DNA of 64,000 bases from Microplitis mediator (lineage: Eukaryota; Arthropoda; Insecta; Hymenoptera; Braconidae). Shown piece after piece: positions 1 to 13,525 of the stretch; within the stretch, counting starts at the first letter, position 1, and each line of letters starts with the position of its first letter. Location of the stretch: the NCBI RefSeq assembly GCF_029852145.1, contig NC_079971.1, positions 23,187,563 to 23,251,562 of the forward strand. The letters run 5' to 3'. The notes beneath the pieces were generated by a model, which made no database searches, was not told the origin of the DNA, and worked only from the letters and a program-made list of their open reading frames with translations. Both the position numbers and the translations under genes were made by a program.

Positions 1-1649
1 AGATAAAATAAATGTATGTCTGTATAAAATGTGTATTACATTGGCGTTTTAACTGGTATTATATCGGCGAGTGAAGGGCAAGATGGAAAAGACAGGATGC
101 TGTATCGTCACGGTACACTTGCTTCTGGACTTGCATTTATTATTTTCAGAATCTTCATACTTTACATTGTAATATTATTTTATTACTTCTGCAATCTGAT
201 TGCAGTGGAAAATTTTTATTATTAACATTTTTCTTGTTGAGTAAAAATTATTTGAATTTTTATTTTTTTCGCGCGAAAATTATTTAAATTCAATTCATCA
301 ATTGTGTGTACGATAATTGAACATAAGTGTACGAGGAATTTTATGGAGTAGTACTCAATTACTGTTTTGTTACACGAAATTAAATTCGGTAGATTTAAAA
401 AAAAACCGCGAAATTTGAATTTCATTTTTTTTGAAAATTTTTCTTTTGACTTTAAGGGAATTGATTCTTATTGGAGATTATTTTGATAGATGTTCAATGA
501 GATACAACATCCGGTTGTCAGTTTTTCCAAAAAGAAATTTTTGTACTGAAGACGAAATTTAAAAAAAACCGCGAAATTTAAAATTTTTTATTTAAAACTT
601 CTCGCGAAATTTGATCGATATAAATTTCATATATATATATGAGAAATTTAATTTAATGAGATTATAAATTAAAAGGCCGGAAGTTCGAATCCCGATGAAA
701 GTTTTTTTTGTAAAAAAAAAAAATTGAAATTAGTCCAAATTTTGAATTTTTGTTAAAAATTTCTCAGACGAATTTTTTTTTAAATAAAAAATTTTGACTT
801 TTTATCTGTAAAAAAAAAGTCAATGGATTGAATCCTGAAGAAAATTTTTTAGCTCAATTTTGTATTTTAAAAAAAATTTACTAGATTATTTATTTATAAA
901 AAAGTGAATTTGACTGAATAATATGAAATATATATGAAATATAATCAAAGGCAGTTTTAAATGGATAAAAAATTTGTAAATATGAAAATTTACACTCAGA
1001 TAATTTTAAAAGCAGAATTAAATGTCTAAGAAAGTTCCCATAATACAAGAAATTCGTTTTGAAGAGTCTTAAAAAAGTATGAATAGGGTTTTTAGGGGAT
1101 TGGGTATAAGGTTGGGTAAGGTCGGATCAGGTGCCTAATGTGAGTGTGTAAAGAAAAAATAAACGAAAAGAGAGGGGAAATGGGAGTATGAGTATAAATG
1201 GTAATGATATGAGAGAGAACGAGGGAGAAGTTTGATCTCGGTCGCTCTTCAAGACCCCATGGGCTCCTCGAAAGCCTCCCACGCCAAACAAAAGTCCTTA
1301 AGCCTTAGAGACTGAACATGATACCCCATTTACTAGTCTATGTACTAAATTTCTAAGTCCCATGTGCGTCAATGTACGTCAACATACAATGCCCGAGCAA
1401 GTTATGTAACCGTCTGTCCATCCATTTATATTTTTGATGCCTTCAGGAAAAGGTTCAACGTCCATACATCGGTACATACATTTTATTTCTTGAGATTCTT
1501 TCGATGCTACTGTGTACTGGACCCTCTCATATACATCAAGCGAGTGGGTCTCAATCAAACGACGCTATAAATTTTATTGTGAAATATTTTATCAAATTCA
1601 ACATTTTGAAGGATTTTTTGGGAGAAAATTTGTTTAAATGTAAATATAT
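1..1649. other. Gene-free AT-rich stretch
   Basis: No convincing coding potential on either strand. Open frames at 31-225 and 1364-1570 are short, have no recognisable domain and are set in AT-rich sequence. At about 669-686 the plus strand reads AAGTTCGAATCCC, like the B box of a tRNA, but no tRNA can be folded around it. A less AT-rich patch at 1215-1420 has no identifiable function. Confidence 0.5.
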
Positions 1650-2540
1650 AAAAAATGGTGGGTGATAGCGAAAAAATTAATCAGATCAAATTTGTAGCTG
1701 ACAAAATTTTGAAAAAATTGCCGCAAGATCCATTTTTTTATTTTAATTTGCCCACGAGTTATAAATTTTTGAATTTTAATAATGAAGAGTTCAAAATTTC
1801 AGATCATTATGAATATCATTATCTTTTATTATGAATATCTCGACAATGGTCAAAGATATCAATAAAATATATGAGACCAAATTTGTAGCTGATAAAATTT
1901 CCCAAAGATTTCCACGAATCCCATTTTTTTAATTAAATTTACTGACAAGTTATGAATTTTTGAATTTTATAATGAAGAGTTCAAAATTTCAGTTCATTAT
2001 GAATATCATTATCTTTTATTATAAATATCTCGACAATGGTCAAAGATATCAATAAAATATATGAGACCAAATTTGTAGCTGATAAAATTTCCCAAAGATT
2101 TCCACGAATCCCATTTTTTTAATTAAATTTACTGACAAGTTATGAATTTTTTAATTTTAATAATGAAGAGTTCAAAATTTCAGTTCATTATGAATCTCAT
2201 TATCTTTTGTTACGAATATCTCAACAATGGTCAAAGATATCAAAAAAATGTATGACACCAAATTTGTAGCTGATAAAATTTCCCAAAGATTTCCACTAGT
2301 CCCATTTTTTAAATTAAATTTAGTGACAAGTTATGAATTTTTGAATTTTCATAATGAAGAGTTCAAAATTTCAGTTCATTATGAATATCATAATCTTTTA
2401 TTATAAATATCTCAAAAACTATCAAAGATATCAAAAAAATGAATCAGACCAAATTTGTAGCCGACAAAATTTCCAAAAAAATCCTTTGAGTCCCATGTTT
2501 TTATTTTCATTCCTTCAAAAGTTGACGACGATCAAAAAAC
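1650..2540. repeat. Tandem array, ~190-bp monomer, about 5 copies
   Basis: The phrase CAAAGATATC recurs at 1851, 2041, 2232 and 2423, giving a spacing of 190-191 bp, and a more diverged copy precedes them. Each monomer has the same order of words: an ATCTC box, CAAAGATATC, then AAATTTGTAGCTGA and AAAATTTCC. The copies are clearly related but not identical. The 190-bp period is close to one nucleosome repeat, as in many insect satellites. Confidence 0.85.
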
Positions 2541-2719
2541 CCTAATTTGATTTATTTTCAATTTCGTCCGTCAAAAAACAACATATTTATATATTATATA
2601 TATATTCAATATATAAGATAAGTAAAACAAATCATGGTAAACACAAAATAATCAATAGAATTCTTGGCTATCCAAATGAGTGATAAGACGGCAATATCTT
2701 TGAGAATTATATATTTTTC

Positions 2720-2735
<16 letters not shown>

Positions 2736-2790
<55 letters not shown>

Positions 2791-2791
2791 G
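2736..2791. repeat. (ATT)n microsatellite
   Basis: An uninterrupted run of ATT triplets, preceded by a short CAT/ATT mixture. On the minus strand it reads as a poly-asparagine frame, which is an artefact of the repeat. Confidence 0.95.
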
Positions 2792-3215
2792 TGTGTGGTT
2801 AATCCCAGCACAATCGAGGCGCATATCCGGCGGGCAGCGATAAAGTACGTCAGATAATTAATTTTATAGCTACTCAATTTCCAAGGGATTCGGCTACCGT
2901 CTCGTCAGCTTGTCCTGGGGTCCAGGCCCCGCGGGGTCCCCATATATATTCGTTAGTCGTGACCAGAGCAGTAAAAAATAAAAAAACCAAACTAAGAAAA
3001 AATAAAAAAACAAACCACGAAAATTATTACTGAAATTTGAGGATCACAAGGTCACGTAAATAAAATAAACAAAAAATATTTTTTAGAAATTTCAAGTGAA
3101 CGTTCGATTACTCGACAAAAAAAAGATCCGGCCACGCGCCTGAGAAAAAATAAATTTATTAAAATTAGTAAACATGAAAAAAAATTTTTTTTTGAATTTA
3201 CAATAAAAGGCTGTG

Positions 3216-3263
<48 letters not shown>

Positions 3264-3779
3264 GGAGAGCAAGTTACTATTAACCGGTAGCATTTACTAC
3301 GCTCTCGCTACACTAGCTGTAATTTCGGATCCGAGTCGACGGTGAGAAAAAAAATCTGATGGATCTGGAGTTTGAGTTGATGCTGGAGCAGAAGATGCCG
3401 CGGATCCAGAGCTCCGAGAAAATGATGGTAAAAAAAACGGAGAAGGTGGAGCCGAGTGAAAGAAGGCTATAATAAAAAGTAGGTGGATAAAATTAAAAAA
3501 TAAACAAGGATAAAAAATAAATGGAAGAATGGAAGAGTTGAATGAACGTTGACCGGCGATTTCGACTACTTCCTTTCGTGGTATCACGTGACTTAGGAGG
3601 TAATTGCGTCAAAATTCGAATTGTCACGCATCATCACTGAGTCCGTTATGGCTTCTTCATCATCATTATCATCATCATCATCATCATCATCATTATCATC
3701 ATTATTATTACCGTCTTTCGTAGGATTTTATAAATTCAAAATTCCTCGTACTTTTTTTTAAATTGTTACTGCTCTCTTC
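2792..3779. other. Gene-free stretch with homopolymer and TCA repeats
   Basis: Holds a GC-richer patch at about 2885-2945, a poly(A) run at about 3220-3257 and a TCA/TCATTA microsatellite at about 3655-3712. The minus-strand frame at 3297-3587 is low complexity (Ser/Phe/Pro) with no domain. No gene is called. Confidence 0.5.
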
Positions 3780-4690
3780 TATTACAAATATCTCGATAAC
3801 CGTCAGAGATATCGAAAAAATATATCAGACCAAATTTGTAGCTGACAAAATTTCCAAAAAAATTCCCCATGAGTTATTCCTTCATATTAATTTTTCCTCG
3901 AGTTATAAAATTTCAAAATTAATAATCAAAATTTTATTTTAATAAGTATATTTTCTTTAATTATTAATATCTCAATAAATATCAGAGATATCAAAAAAAT
4001 TTATCAGACCAAATTTGTAGCTGACAAAATTTCCAAAAAAAAATCCCAATGATTTTTTCTTCCATATACATTTTCTTCCGAGTTATAAATTTTTTTAAGT
4101 TAATAATCAAAAGATCAAAATAAAATTTTGATAAGGAAATTGTCTTTAATTATATATATCTCAATAAATATCAAAGATATCGAAAAAATATATCAGACCA
4201 AATTTGTAGCTGACAAAATTTCCAAAAAAAAATCAAAGATTTTTTCCTCCATATGAATTTCCTCCCGAGTTAGAAATTTTTTTAAATTAATAACCAAAAG
4301 ATCAAAATTTTATTTTGATAAGTATATTGTCTTTAATTATTAATATCTCAATAACTATCAAAGATATCAAAAAAATATATCAGACCGAATTTGTAGCTGA
4401 CAAAATTTCCAAAAAAAAATCTTAAAGATTTTTTCCTCCATACGAATTTCCTCCCGAGTTATAGATTTTTGTAAATTGATAATCAAAAGATCAAAATTTT
4501 ATTTTGATAAGTATATTGTCTTTAATTATTAATATCTCAATAAATATCAAAGATATCAAAAAAATATGCCAGACAAAATTTGTAGCTGATAAAATTTCCA
4601 AAAAAAAGTCCCAATGATGTTTTCTTCCATATCAATATCCTCCCGAGTTATAAAACTTTGAATATAAATAATGAGAAATTTTTGAAAATG
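3780..4690. repeat. Tandem array, ~188-bp monomer, 5 copies
   Basis: Same repeat family as the array at 1650-2540: the phrase CAGAGATATC or CAAAGATATC followed by a stretch ending in AAATTTGTAGCTGACAAAAT appears near 3806, 3983, 4172, 4359 and 4548, so the spacing is 177-189 bp. The two arrays are separated by 1.2 kb of unrelated sequence. Confidence 0.85.
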
Positions 4691-7600
4691 TCAAAATTTG
4701 GTGATTAATTTTTAGTGTACTTGTATTTATATTTATTACATCGCCCGCCAACGTAGTTGAACGTGTGTCGAAAGCAATACAAGCAGGAAGACATTGCTCC
4801 AATTTTATCCACTTATAAATATATATGTATATATATGTATGTAGATATACTTTATGTAGGATCTGAAATCGTTTCGTGTTGATGGGTCCAGACTTAGGGA
4901 CAGGTGGCACGCAGCCTCCAGGGAGCCAAAAAGAATACGGCTGATGAATAGAAAAAGATGGTAAAGCCCGGGGGCATGGGAACCTGACTTTAAGGGCCAC
5001 CATCCCTATGTATATACTTATACATATATATAGACGACCAACATTACATTACACTACACTACACTACACTAGGAAGTGAGTTTTATCCTCTCCAGCCTCT
5101 CAATCCCCCTCACTAGCTTCCTCTTCATCTTGTTATTCATCTCACAAAATCAGGGGTAAAAATATACCACTTATATATATTTCATTAATTTATACACAAT
5201 GCCCGTATTTTTTATTTTAATTATTTATTTTTTGTTTTCATACCTAATTTTTTTTTTAATTATTGCAAGGGAGGAAAAATTTTTACTCTCATTTTTTTAT
5301 GACCGACATTAACCCAGTAATCGAAACAATTACACTAGAGGGTAAGATGGGCCAAGTAATTTTTTTTTAACAGAATTTTTCAGTAAATTTTTCATTTAAA
5401 AATTTGCCCCAAATTGCTTCGTGTCTATTTTTGAATTTCTTAATTACAAAGATATAAAAATATGAGAAATTAAAAATTCGAAAGAAAAAATTTTTATTTA
5501 TTTGAGCAAAAATTTTTCAATAAATTTCTGATTTTTTAATTTTGAGACCCAAATTACCCGATATTTATTGTATGATTATTACATATATTTTATAAAAAGA
5601 AATTAGTGACCCAATTTACCCCGTGCCTCTAATTGACGGAACTTAAAATTCACTTAAAAAATAAAATGAGCCACCTGCATATTTTTTGTTAATGAAAAGC
5701 TGTTCAAACCAAAACTTATTTATAGTCTAAGTGAAAAAAAAAATTAATAAAAAAATAAGGGGGATTTTTTATGAATTTTTTTTTTGTTGCGAGGGAGTAG
5801 AGTGAATATATAAAGAACTTCCCAGTATTTGATAAGGCCCGAATGGTGTTGCATTAAAAAATGTTCACTGGATCTACGGATATTTTCTTTATATAAAAAA
5901 TTTTTTTTTGATCGTGAAACAGAATCTGACCAGATGTCGAGGGCTACTGGGCCACTGCCCGGCAGGTAGAGTTTTGCTCCGGACCGAGGATCCACAGTTT
6001 TAATTTGTGTGGGAGAAAATATTTTAAATAATAACAATACCAATACGGATACAGATACTCGATGTGGAGTAAAAATATATATATATATATTTTAAAAAGT
6101 CGACTCGTCATTAAGGCGAATCAATCTTAAAAACGGTCCCAAGTCTTTCACTCCGAGACCTTTCTACCACCTGATTTAATGATTCTTTATTTTTAGCCCA
6201 ATGGGAACCGGAAACTGTTTAAATCACATCGTGATTATACTTTCCTGTGATTAATAGAAAGATATAAGACGGCTTTGTTACAAAGAAAACTTCAAATTTA
6301 ATATATATTTAGCTTTTTTGGTGATGCGCCCTATCATTTGGGAAATATGAGATTTCGGTTTCCTTATGCCGTCATATTTTTTTTTATTGATGCCTTCAAG
6401 TCGAAAATTATTTATACGTAATTTCGATACCAAAAGTATTCGATAGAAAAAAACGATTTTGAAATCTCATATTTGAGACCTAGATTATTTTCAAAATTTT
6501 GAAAAAAAAGTTTTTGAATTTCGAGCCCTTGTACTGGGAAAGGAGTAAATTTAAGCTGTGGTCAAAATAAATTAAAAAAAAAAAATTTATCTGAATTTTT
6601 TTTTATAAAGATTCGGGAAAAATGTAAAAAAAAATTTTTTTTCATTTTTTATGAGATTTTTGAAAATTTTTTCCTTAAGTTTCTAATCCGCGATTTACAT
6701 TTTGTTCATCTGAGGCCCGCGATTAAAATCGCGACCGCGATATTTTTTAATTTTTTTTTCGTAAATTATTTCAGCATCAAAATGTGAAAAAAAAAAAAAA
6801 TTCTGACCCCAGCTCCAAAATTAGACTCTAAATACAGATCCCACTTTTTTTTCCAAATCAATAAATACAAATTTTCTTAATTTTTTCTCAAATTTCTAAT
6901 TCGCTTTTGCCCTCTGGAGTCCGCGGTTCGAATCCCGCCCGCGGTATTTTTGAAATTTTTTAAAAATAAATTACCTTACCCACAAATATTACCACATATT
7001 TATAAAATATATGTATCAAAAGAATGTAAAAAAAAAAAAAAAAATTCCCAATTTTCGCAGAAATATCAATTTCAAGTTTTCATAAAAAATCAACTTTTTT
7101 GTTGCGGCTAATATTCCACCGAGTGCGTGTAATAGCCGCGTGTGCCAGACACACGAGTACCGCGTAAAAAAATAATAACAATAAAAATAAAAATGAATAG
7201 TGTGTGTTATAACCCCTTGAAACGTTCGAGTCGCGCGCGTGCCGTCACCTTTTTTACCGAAACTGTGAAAAAAAAAGTAAAAAAAGCGATAAAATAACCC
7301 AACTGAGCCAATAAAAAATTATCCTCAGCCCTTAAGCCCTCGTTGCCGTTCCAAAAAATCTATTTTTTCCCCCATATGTCAGATAAAAAAATCAAAGTTA
7401 AATAAATAAAGTGAGTAACGATATTTGGCGTGATCGTTAGACGCGTGCAACGGATATTTTTTTTCTTTTTATGTTTTTTATCCCTCGACTCATAGGTGGT
7501 TGAGAAATAGACACGTCCATACGTCCATCAGAGTCCCAGCAAAATTTATTACTAAATTTTTTTAGTGAAAATGCGGAAAAAGAAGGGTCTCAATGCCCAC

Positions 7601-8060
7601 ATGCCCAGTTGCTGGTGTGTTCCCTACACTATACGCTGACTATTAAATAACAAAAATAAAAATAGCTGCAGCTTTAAGTAAAAAAAAAATTTTTTTTCAC
7701 CTTCGCGCTCGCGTATCCACCCCTCGATATAGATTTTTGTGCATCAGTATGTAATATGTATACACGAGGAAGAGAATATAAGGGAAGGAGATCGGGAGTA
7801 TCTAAAAAAAGGGAGAGTAGTTTAGAATAAAAAAAAAAGTATAAAAAAAAAAGGAAGGAACGTTTCCTCTAGATATGTTCAGAAAATTGTAGTCCGCTTG
7901 ACGACCAGCAATAACACATGGTGTTGTTTTTTTCGCTGTTTTTTCGCCTGATTCAACCCCGGAAAGGGGGCCTGTCCGACTGGGCCTCATGCATAAGAAT
8001 TTAGTACAAGGGTATATTATAATAAAAAATATAAAAGCTAGATAAAAGAACTGTGTTTAG
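4691..8060. other. Gene-free AT-rich stretch
   Basis: Contains an ACACT/ACATT pentamer tract near 5041-5070, degenerate repeats around the words CCAAATTACCC at 5340-5640, and GC-richer patches at 4870-4990, 5930-6000 and 7090-7240. Minus-strand frames at 4632-5003 and 5744-6043 have no recognisable domain. Nothing supports a protein-coding gene. Some patches could be conserved regulatory DNA or untranslated exons. Confidence 0.4.
6910..6945 (+). other. tRNA B-box-like remnant (possible SINE fragment)
   Basis: Reads CGCGGTTCGAATCCCGCC, an excellent T-arm/B-box match. No A box or acceptor stem could be paired upstream, so this is a remnant or tRNA-derived SINE piece rather than a tRNA gene. 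Confidence 0.35.
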
Positions 8061-8099
8061 AATGAGAAATGGATTTGTTTGAAATTTTTTTAGCTAACG

Positions 8100-10260
8100 G
8101 ACATTGGGCCCAATTTCAATAGACGGTCTTAAGACATATTTTTTTAAGGTATTATTAAAATTTATTTTATAGATTTTATGAGAATTTGATTACTGAAAAA
8201 ATTTGGGAATGGTAAGGCCCAAAATTTATAGGGCCTTGTAATTTATTGTGGGCCTTATGGGGGAGCTATTTTCGCGAGATAAGAACTGAAATTTGATTAA
8301 ACTCGATTGTTAGTTCAAAGAAATTTTGGGCCTTATGAGATATTAAAGAAGGGAGGGGCCTTATATCGTGTGCTGCGAAAATGGGCCTCATGAGCAAACG
8401 AAAGTTTAATTTGGGTGTAAAACAATTCAAACTATAAGAAAGAATAATTTGACTTGAAAGAATATTTTTTAACGGACCCGAAAAATGGGCCTTGGACAAA
8501 ATTAAATCGATAATACCGATAAATCGTAATACTAGAATACATGAATTTAAGTGATATGGGTGTTATTGTATTGAGTATAGAAATGATGATCATAAGGCCC
8601 ATTTTGTGTAGGTGTATATAGACACTCCCGGGGCCTTATTGTAAAATTTTGAGATGTTATAGAATAAAATTTTTGATGGTGCAGACATCCAGTCAATGCA
8701 TCAATACCAAATTTGCACACTTAAACGGATTACAGATGTTTTCTAGGCCTTAACGGACAATAAGACCCAGTATGAGTTTTTTTTATTTCATCGCATTCAC
8801 TCAGGATTTCCCCGGGGCCAGGTTCTCTTTTTCTCTCTCTATACTCTGATACACAATTGCAATGCTGAGAAGACTGACACCCGCGTGCACGCGATCCTTT
8901 TTCATAGTATACATCACTTTGGAACCGGCATGAATAATCCGCCGTCTAATACGGTCTCCAAAAACTTTTGGGACTTATATATACAAGTCCACGACTTTCT
9001 TGTGTTGTATTTATGACAGACGACTTTGATGGCTTTTATTCTCGTGGTAATTTCATCATACACACGACACGGTTCTTTTCATTCATATAATGCAACATTC
9101 AAATAAAAATTGACACTTACAAGGCCCAAAAAACATTTTTTTCCATCTTCACAAGTCAACAAATATAGAAAAATACCTCTGTTTAATGGTCTCATAACAA
9201 TTATCTACAATTGTTTATGAAACTGTAAAAAAACGTTGGGCCTTATATATATTTTGGGGCCTCACCACATTTTATAGCCTTGTATTAAAATACAAAATTT
9301 CATTTTCATAAAAAATAATTCATTTCCATCGAAATATTGCTTTTAAAAAAAGTTGGGGCCTTATGTGAATTTTGGGACTCATTTAATTTCTAGGCCTTAT
9401 CTGAAAATTTTTACGTCTCTTGTTATTCTTTATAAGGAAGATAATAAATGTGTATCTACAATTTGATTCTGGATCTTATGTTATTTTTGGGCCCTATAAA
9501 ATATTGTTTAAAAAACAGTCTGTTCAAAGTATCTATAACATAGAAATGAAGATGTTTTGCACTTGCTACCGATCCGGGTGTCTTTAGAGATTTATTTGAC
9601 CAAAAGAAAAAAAGAAAAAAGGGACTTAAGGCCCTAACGCTTGACCACCCCCGTCGCCGACCACAAACAGAATTTTCCTTGTCCAACATCGCTCGCTTGT
9701 TTACTTGTTTGGACAATTCGACACACTGAGATCACAATCGTTAATAAGGCCCAAATACAGACAGTCCCATCAGCAGCTATAAGTCAAGTTTAAATAAAAA
9801 TAAAAAATAAACCAGCCAATAAAACCACGTGAGGTTAAAAAAGCTATTGACAGAGTCAAGTTGTTGATTGGGACTGATAGGGGAGGGTATTCGGGGCCTC
9901 ATTGTCGTGGCTTAGGCGCGTGGGTATTAAAAAAAAACAGACATAATGAAAAGGGAACGATTGCGGGGTTAAGTTTGCTTCTAACGTCGATGTAATCAAT
10001 AGATCCGCTAACCAGACGTTAAAAAGAAAACGTCAACCCTTTTAACAATAAAATAGGGGCCTTACTCTACTCTCTCGTTACCCCCACCACCGAAATTGCT
10101 TCTTCACCTGTAATCGGGCCCCCTTAATATTGTGATAGCTCAATACAACCGACAATACTATCGACCTAAATCTTTAGCCCGCAGACCCCTTTTTTTTATT
10201 AAATTGTAGCTCAATACACAAATTGGTTCGTGAATTTTTTTTTTATTTTTGGGCCTCATA
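8100..10260. promoter_or_regulatory. Cluster of GGGCCTTAT / ATAAGGCCC words
   Basis: About twenty copies of GGGCCTTAT, GGGCCTCAT or their complements lie in this 2.2-kb stretch, for example at 8214, 8231, 8250, 8328, 8356, 8383, 8592, 8631, 9121, 9238, 9256, 9356, 9746, 9894, 10055 and 10249. GGCC is rare elsewhere in this AT-rich window. The copies are irregularly spaced and in both orientations, so this is not a tandem repeat. It could be a homotypic binding-site cluster or a decayed repeat. Function is inferred only from density. Confidence 0.4.
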
Positions 10261-10439
10261 TAACCCTTTTACCTTTTACTTCTCTTTAAGGGACTCGTGT
10301 GCGTACACTCTATAGAGAGAAAATAGGTGTTACAGATCGGAAAATATATTAAAGCTTTTAAGCGAGAGTCAGGGAGTTGTATCGAATCTGTGTCGTTACT
10401 TGAATGATGAACAACCAAAAAGGGGTTTACTTTTTTTTT

Positions 10440-10470
<31 letters not shown>

Positions 10471-12460
10471 TATAGTATGTAATAATAAAAAAATATATAT
10501 AATAATGAAAGAAAGCCGACTAATGTACGAGGCTTAAAGATTTTCAGTGTTTAGCGGTCCATGACACGCGCAGTCCCCTCTATGTATTTCTTTATGTTTT
10601 TTTCCTTTATTATTTTTTTTTTTTTCATTCATCGAGACCACGTAATACATTTTTATTTTACGTCTACAATTGATTTTTCACAGGTGAGTTTTTGATTTCG
10701 TTTCGAATGTTGTTTTTTAAATTATTTTCAGTACATTGACATCGAGAGTCAATGCACACATTTTTACTAGTTTACGGGTTATTTTATTAATTATTCGGGT
10801 ATTTTACTTTGCAAATCTCTATAGGACATAGAAAGTCAACTAAAATATTACTTTGGTCCCAAAAATTAGACCACTGGCCCAATTATTTGGACTGACGAAA
10901 AAAAATTTTTTATTTTGAACAGTGACTAGAAAAATAAATAAGATTCAAATTTATTACATTCAATAAGAAAAAGCTGAAGCCATAAATATAAAAAATAAGA
11001 TAAGAATTTCCTTATCAATTTCACACGACCTCAAGTCTTTAGTATCTCATTTTTTTAGTCCCCTGTCATCAATCAATTTAAAATTCTCAAGACTATTGAC
11101 CCAATTATCATCCGATTAAAATTAAAAATATATATATACATATATAAATATAAAATTCTATCTCAATTGTCAATTATTTCCTCAGTTTTCTCTTCTATGC
11201 TCAAATTTTTTTTCATCATCATCATAAAAAAAGCAGATAAAGTACAAAAATATGTCTCATGGGTAAAAAAAATAAATAAAGAAAAAGAATAATAAAATAA
11301 GAAATCCAGCTGGTGACAATCTGAGAAAACTGACCCCTAGGGCATGGGAGAGTGGGGAGCGCTGAGGCCCGTGAGGCCCACACCGGACCCCCATGGGTTC
11401 CCATAACCTCAACTGACCTCTTCCCTACACTATTAAATGTCCTTCATAGACTGTGGTCTTCTTACCCATTATGCAAAACTTTTCAGTATAATAATAATAA
11501 TAAATCGATAATTTCGCCCCATCCTAGACCCTAACGCTACTCGACTTTACTATTTAAATATTCGTATTATGTGCATAGTAAGTTTAAGTAGACAAGGCAT
11601 GACTGAGTCTTTTCGTGAAATCATACAAAAAAACCCTCGATAAATTTATGCACAAAGACTCATATTATTTTTTAAAAAATTTTATTCAAGTCTACTGTAA
11701 TTTTAACATCAAAGTCGACTCGTGAGTCGTGAGATTTTTTTATTCTGGACAAGGGCGAGATAACGAGGGCCACAATTTTGTTATTTTGTTAAGTTGGTTC
11801 ATAGATTCTGGGGGTTTTTTTTTTTTTATCTATCACACGTGTGCCTAAAAAATTATAGTGGATAAAAAATTCTGACCGTTAGTGACCTACGAGTTCGAGA
11901 GAAATTTAACTGCATATGATTGGATAGTTTTGAATCAAACAGATTGTTCGCGGATGAATGCAAGTAAAAAAATTTTTTTTGCGGGATAGTGGCAGGTAAG
12001 GGAGTTTAGATTTTTGGGAATCGAAGCTACAAATGAAAATAAATATGAAATTGATATCTCGAGATGGAGGCTTGTGTAACATTTTTTTTTGTCGCTATCG
12101 CGAGTCGCTGACCGTTGGTGAACTAGAGATTATCGTGACCTACGAAAAAGTGTCGCGTTTTATTTATTATTTTATTTTTTTACTGAGGAAAAAATTTTTT
12201 TACGATAATTGGATTATTGTCGATGTAAGTTTGTATGGAAGCTGATTAGGGACAAAAAATTGTAATCTATACGAGATAATTTTTTTTAAGTTATTTCGGG
12301 TCCGTGTAAAAAATTTTGTGACGGTTTGGATTTTTAAAATTTATTTTTACGTCTTATTTTACTCCTAGAAAATTCATTAATTAATTTTCTAATTTTTTTA
12401 ATTATAAAATTTGAAAAAATTTTTTGAAAATAAAAAAAAATGTGAATTTTTGCTGACCGA
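10261..12460. other. Gene-free AT-rich stretch
   Basis: Includes ATT-type microsatellite near 10440-10462 and a good donor-like CAG|GTAAGG at 11995/11996. Short overlapping frames at 11222-11534 lack domains. No gene is supported. Confidence 0.45.
10661..10690 (+). promoter_or_regulatory. Candidate recursive splice site
   Basis: TTGATTTTTCACAG is followed immediately by GTGAGTT, placing a 3' splice site directly against a strong 5' splice site (junction 10683/10684). This is the form of a zero-length exon used in stepwise removal of long insect introns. It would need an exon upstream of this point, which is not seen in the window. Confidence 0.35.
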
Positions 12461-13525
12461 CTTAATGAACATTCAAAATTGAACTTGACAATTTGAACTT
12501 TCGCAATTTGATCTTTGGTAAATTTGAACTTTTATGAGTTATAAAAAATTATGAAAAAAAATTATTTTTGATGAAGAAATACTAAATTATTCAAAGTTCA
12601 AATTTACAAAAGTTCAAATTGCCAAAGTTCAATTTTACAAAAATTCAAATTTACAAAAGTTTAAATTGCCAAAGTTCAATTTTACAAAAGTTCAAATTTA
12701 CACAAGTTCAAATTGCCAAAGTTCAAATTTACAAAAGTTCAAACTGCCAAAGTTCAAATTTACAAAAGTTCAAATTGCGAAAGTTCAATTTTACAAAAAT
12801 TCAAATTTACAAAAGTTTAAATTGCCAAAGTTCAATTTTACAAAAGTTCAAATTTACACAAGTTCAAATTGCCAAAGTTCAAATTTACAAAAGTTCAAAC
12901 TGCCAAAGTTCAAATTTACACAAGTTTAAATTGCCAAAATTCAATTGTACAAAAATTCAAATTTACAAAAGTTTAAATTGCCAAAGTTCAATTTTACAAA
13001 AGTTCAAATTTACACAAGTTCAAATTGCCAAAGTTCAAATTTACAAAAGTTCAAACTGCCAAAGTTCAAATTTACACAAGTTTAAATTGCCAAAATTCAA
13101 TTGTACAAAAATTCAAATTTACAAAAGTTTAAATTGCCAAAGTTCAATTTTACAAAAGTTCAAATTTACACAAGTTCAAATTGCCAAAGTTCAAATTTAC
13201 AAAAGTTCAAACTGCCAAAGTTCAAATTTACAAAAGTTCAAATTTGCCAAAGTTCAATTTTACGAAAGTTCAAATTTACAAAAGTTCAAACTGCCAAAGT
13301 TCAAATTGCCAAAGTTCGAATTTACAAAAGTTTAAATTTACCAAAGTTCAAATTGCCAAAGTTCAAATTTACAAAAGTTCAAATTTACCGAAGTTCAAAT
13401 TTACAAAAGTTTAAATTGCCAAAGTTCAATTTTACGAAAGTTCAAATTTACAAAAGTTCAAACTGCCAAAGTTCAAATTTACCAAATTTCGAAGTGTAAA
13501 AGTTCAAATTTTAGAAGTTCATTAG
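12461..13525. repeat. AAGTTCAAATT minisatellite with 156-bp higher-order units and inverted ends
   Basis: The core is a run of ~15-16-bp units of the form CAAAGTTCAAATT plus GCC or TAC. Variant units recur in a fixed order every 156 bp: the phrase CAAAATTCAATTGTAC occurs at 12935 and 13091, and matching blocks start near 12622 and 12778. At the left edge (12461-12540) units run in the opposite orientation. The outermost 26 bp (12461-12486) pair with 13500-13525 as inverted repeats. Three long forward frames here translate only as the repeat and are not genes. Confidence 0.9.

Noticed and set aside
2606..2824. Minus-strand poly-Asn ORF
   Set aside because: Produced by the ATT microsatellite.
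4632..5003. 123-codon minus-strand ORF
   Set aside because: Spans the end of a satellite array and a TA tract; no domain; no plausible splice partners.
12619..13499. Long + strand frames (238, 132, 87 and 77 codons) of Lys/Phe/Gln/Asn
   Set aside because: They are direct translations of the 15-16-bp minisatellite in several frames at once.
12600..13500. CRISPR-like regular repeats
   Set aside because: Units are directly adjacent with no unique spacers and the genome is eukaryotic.
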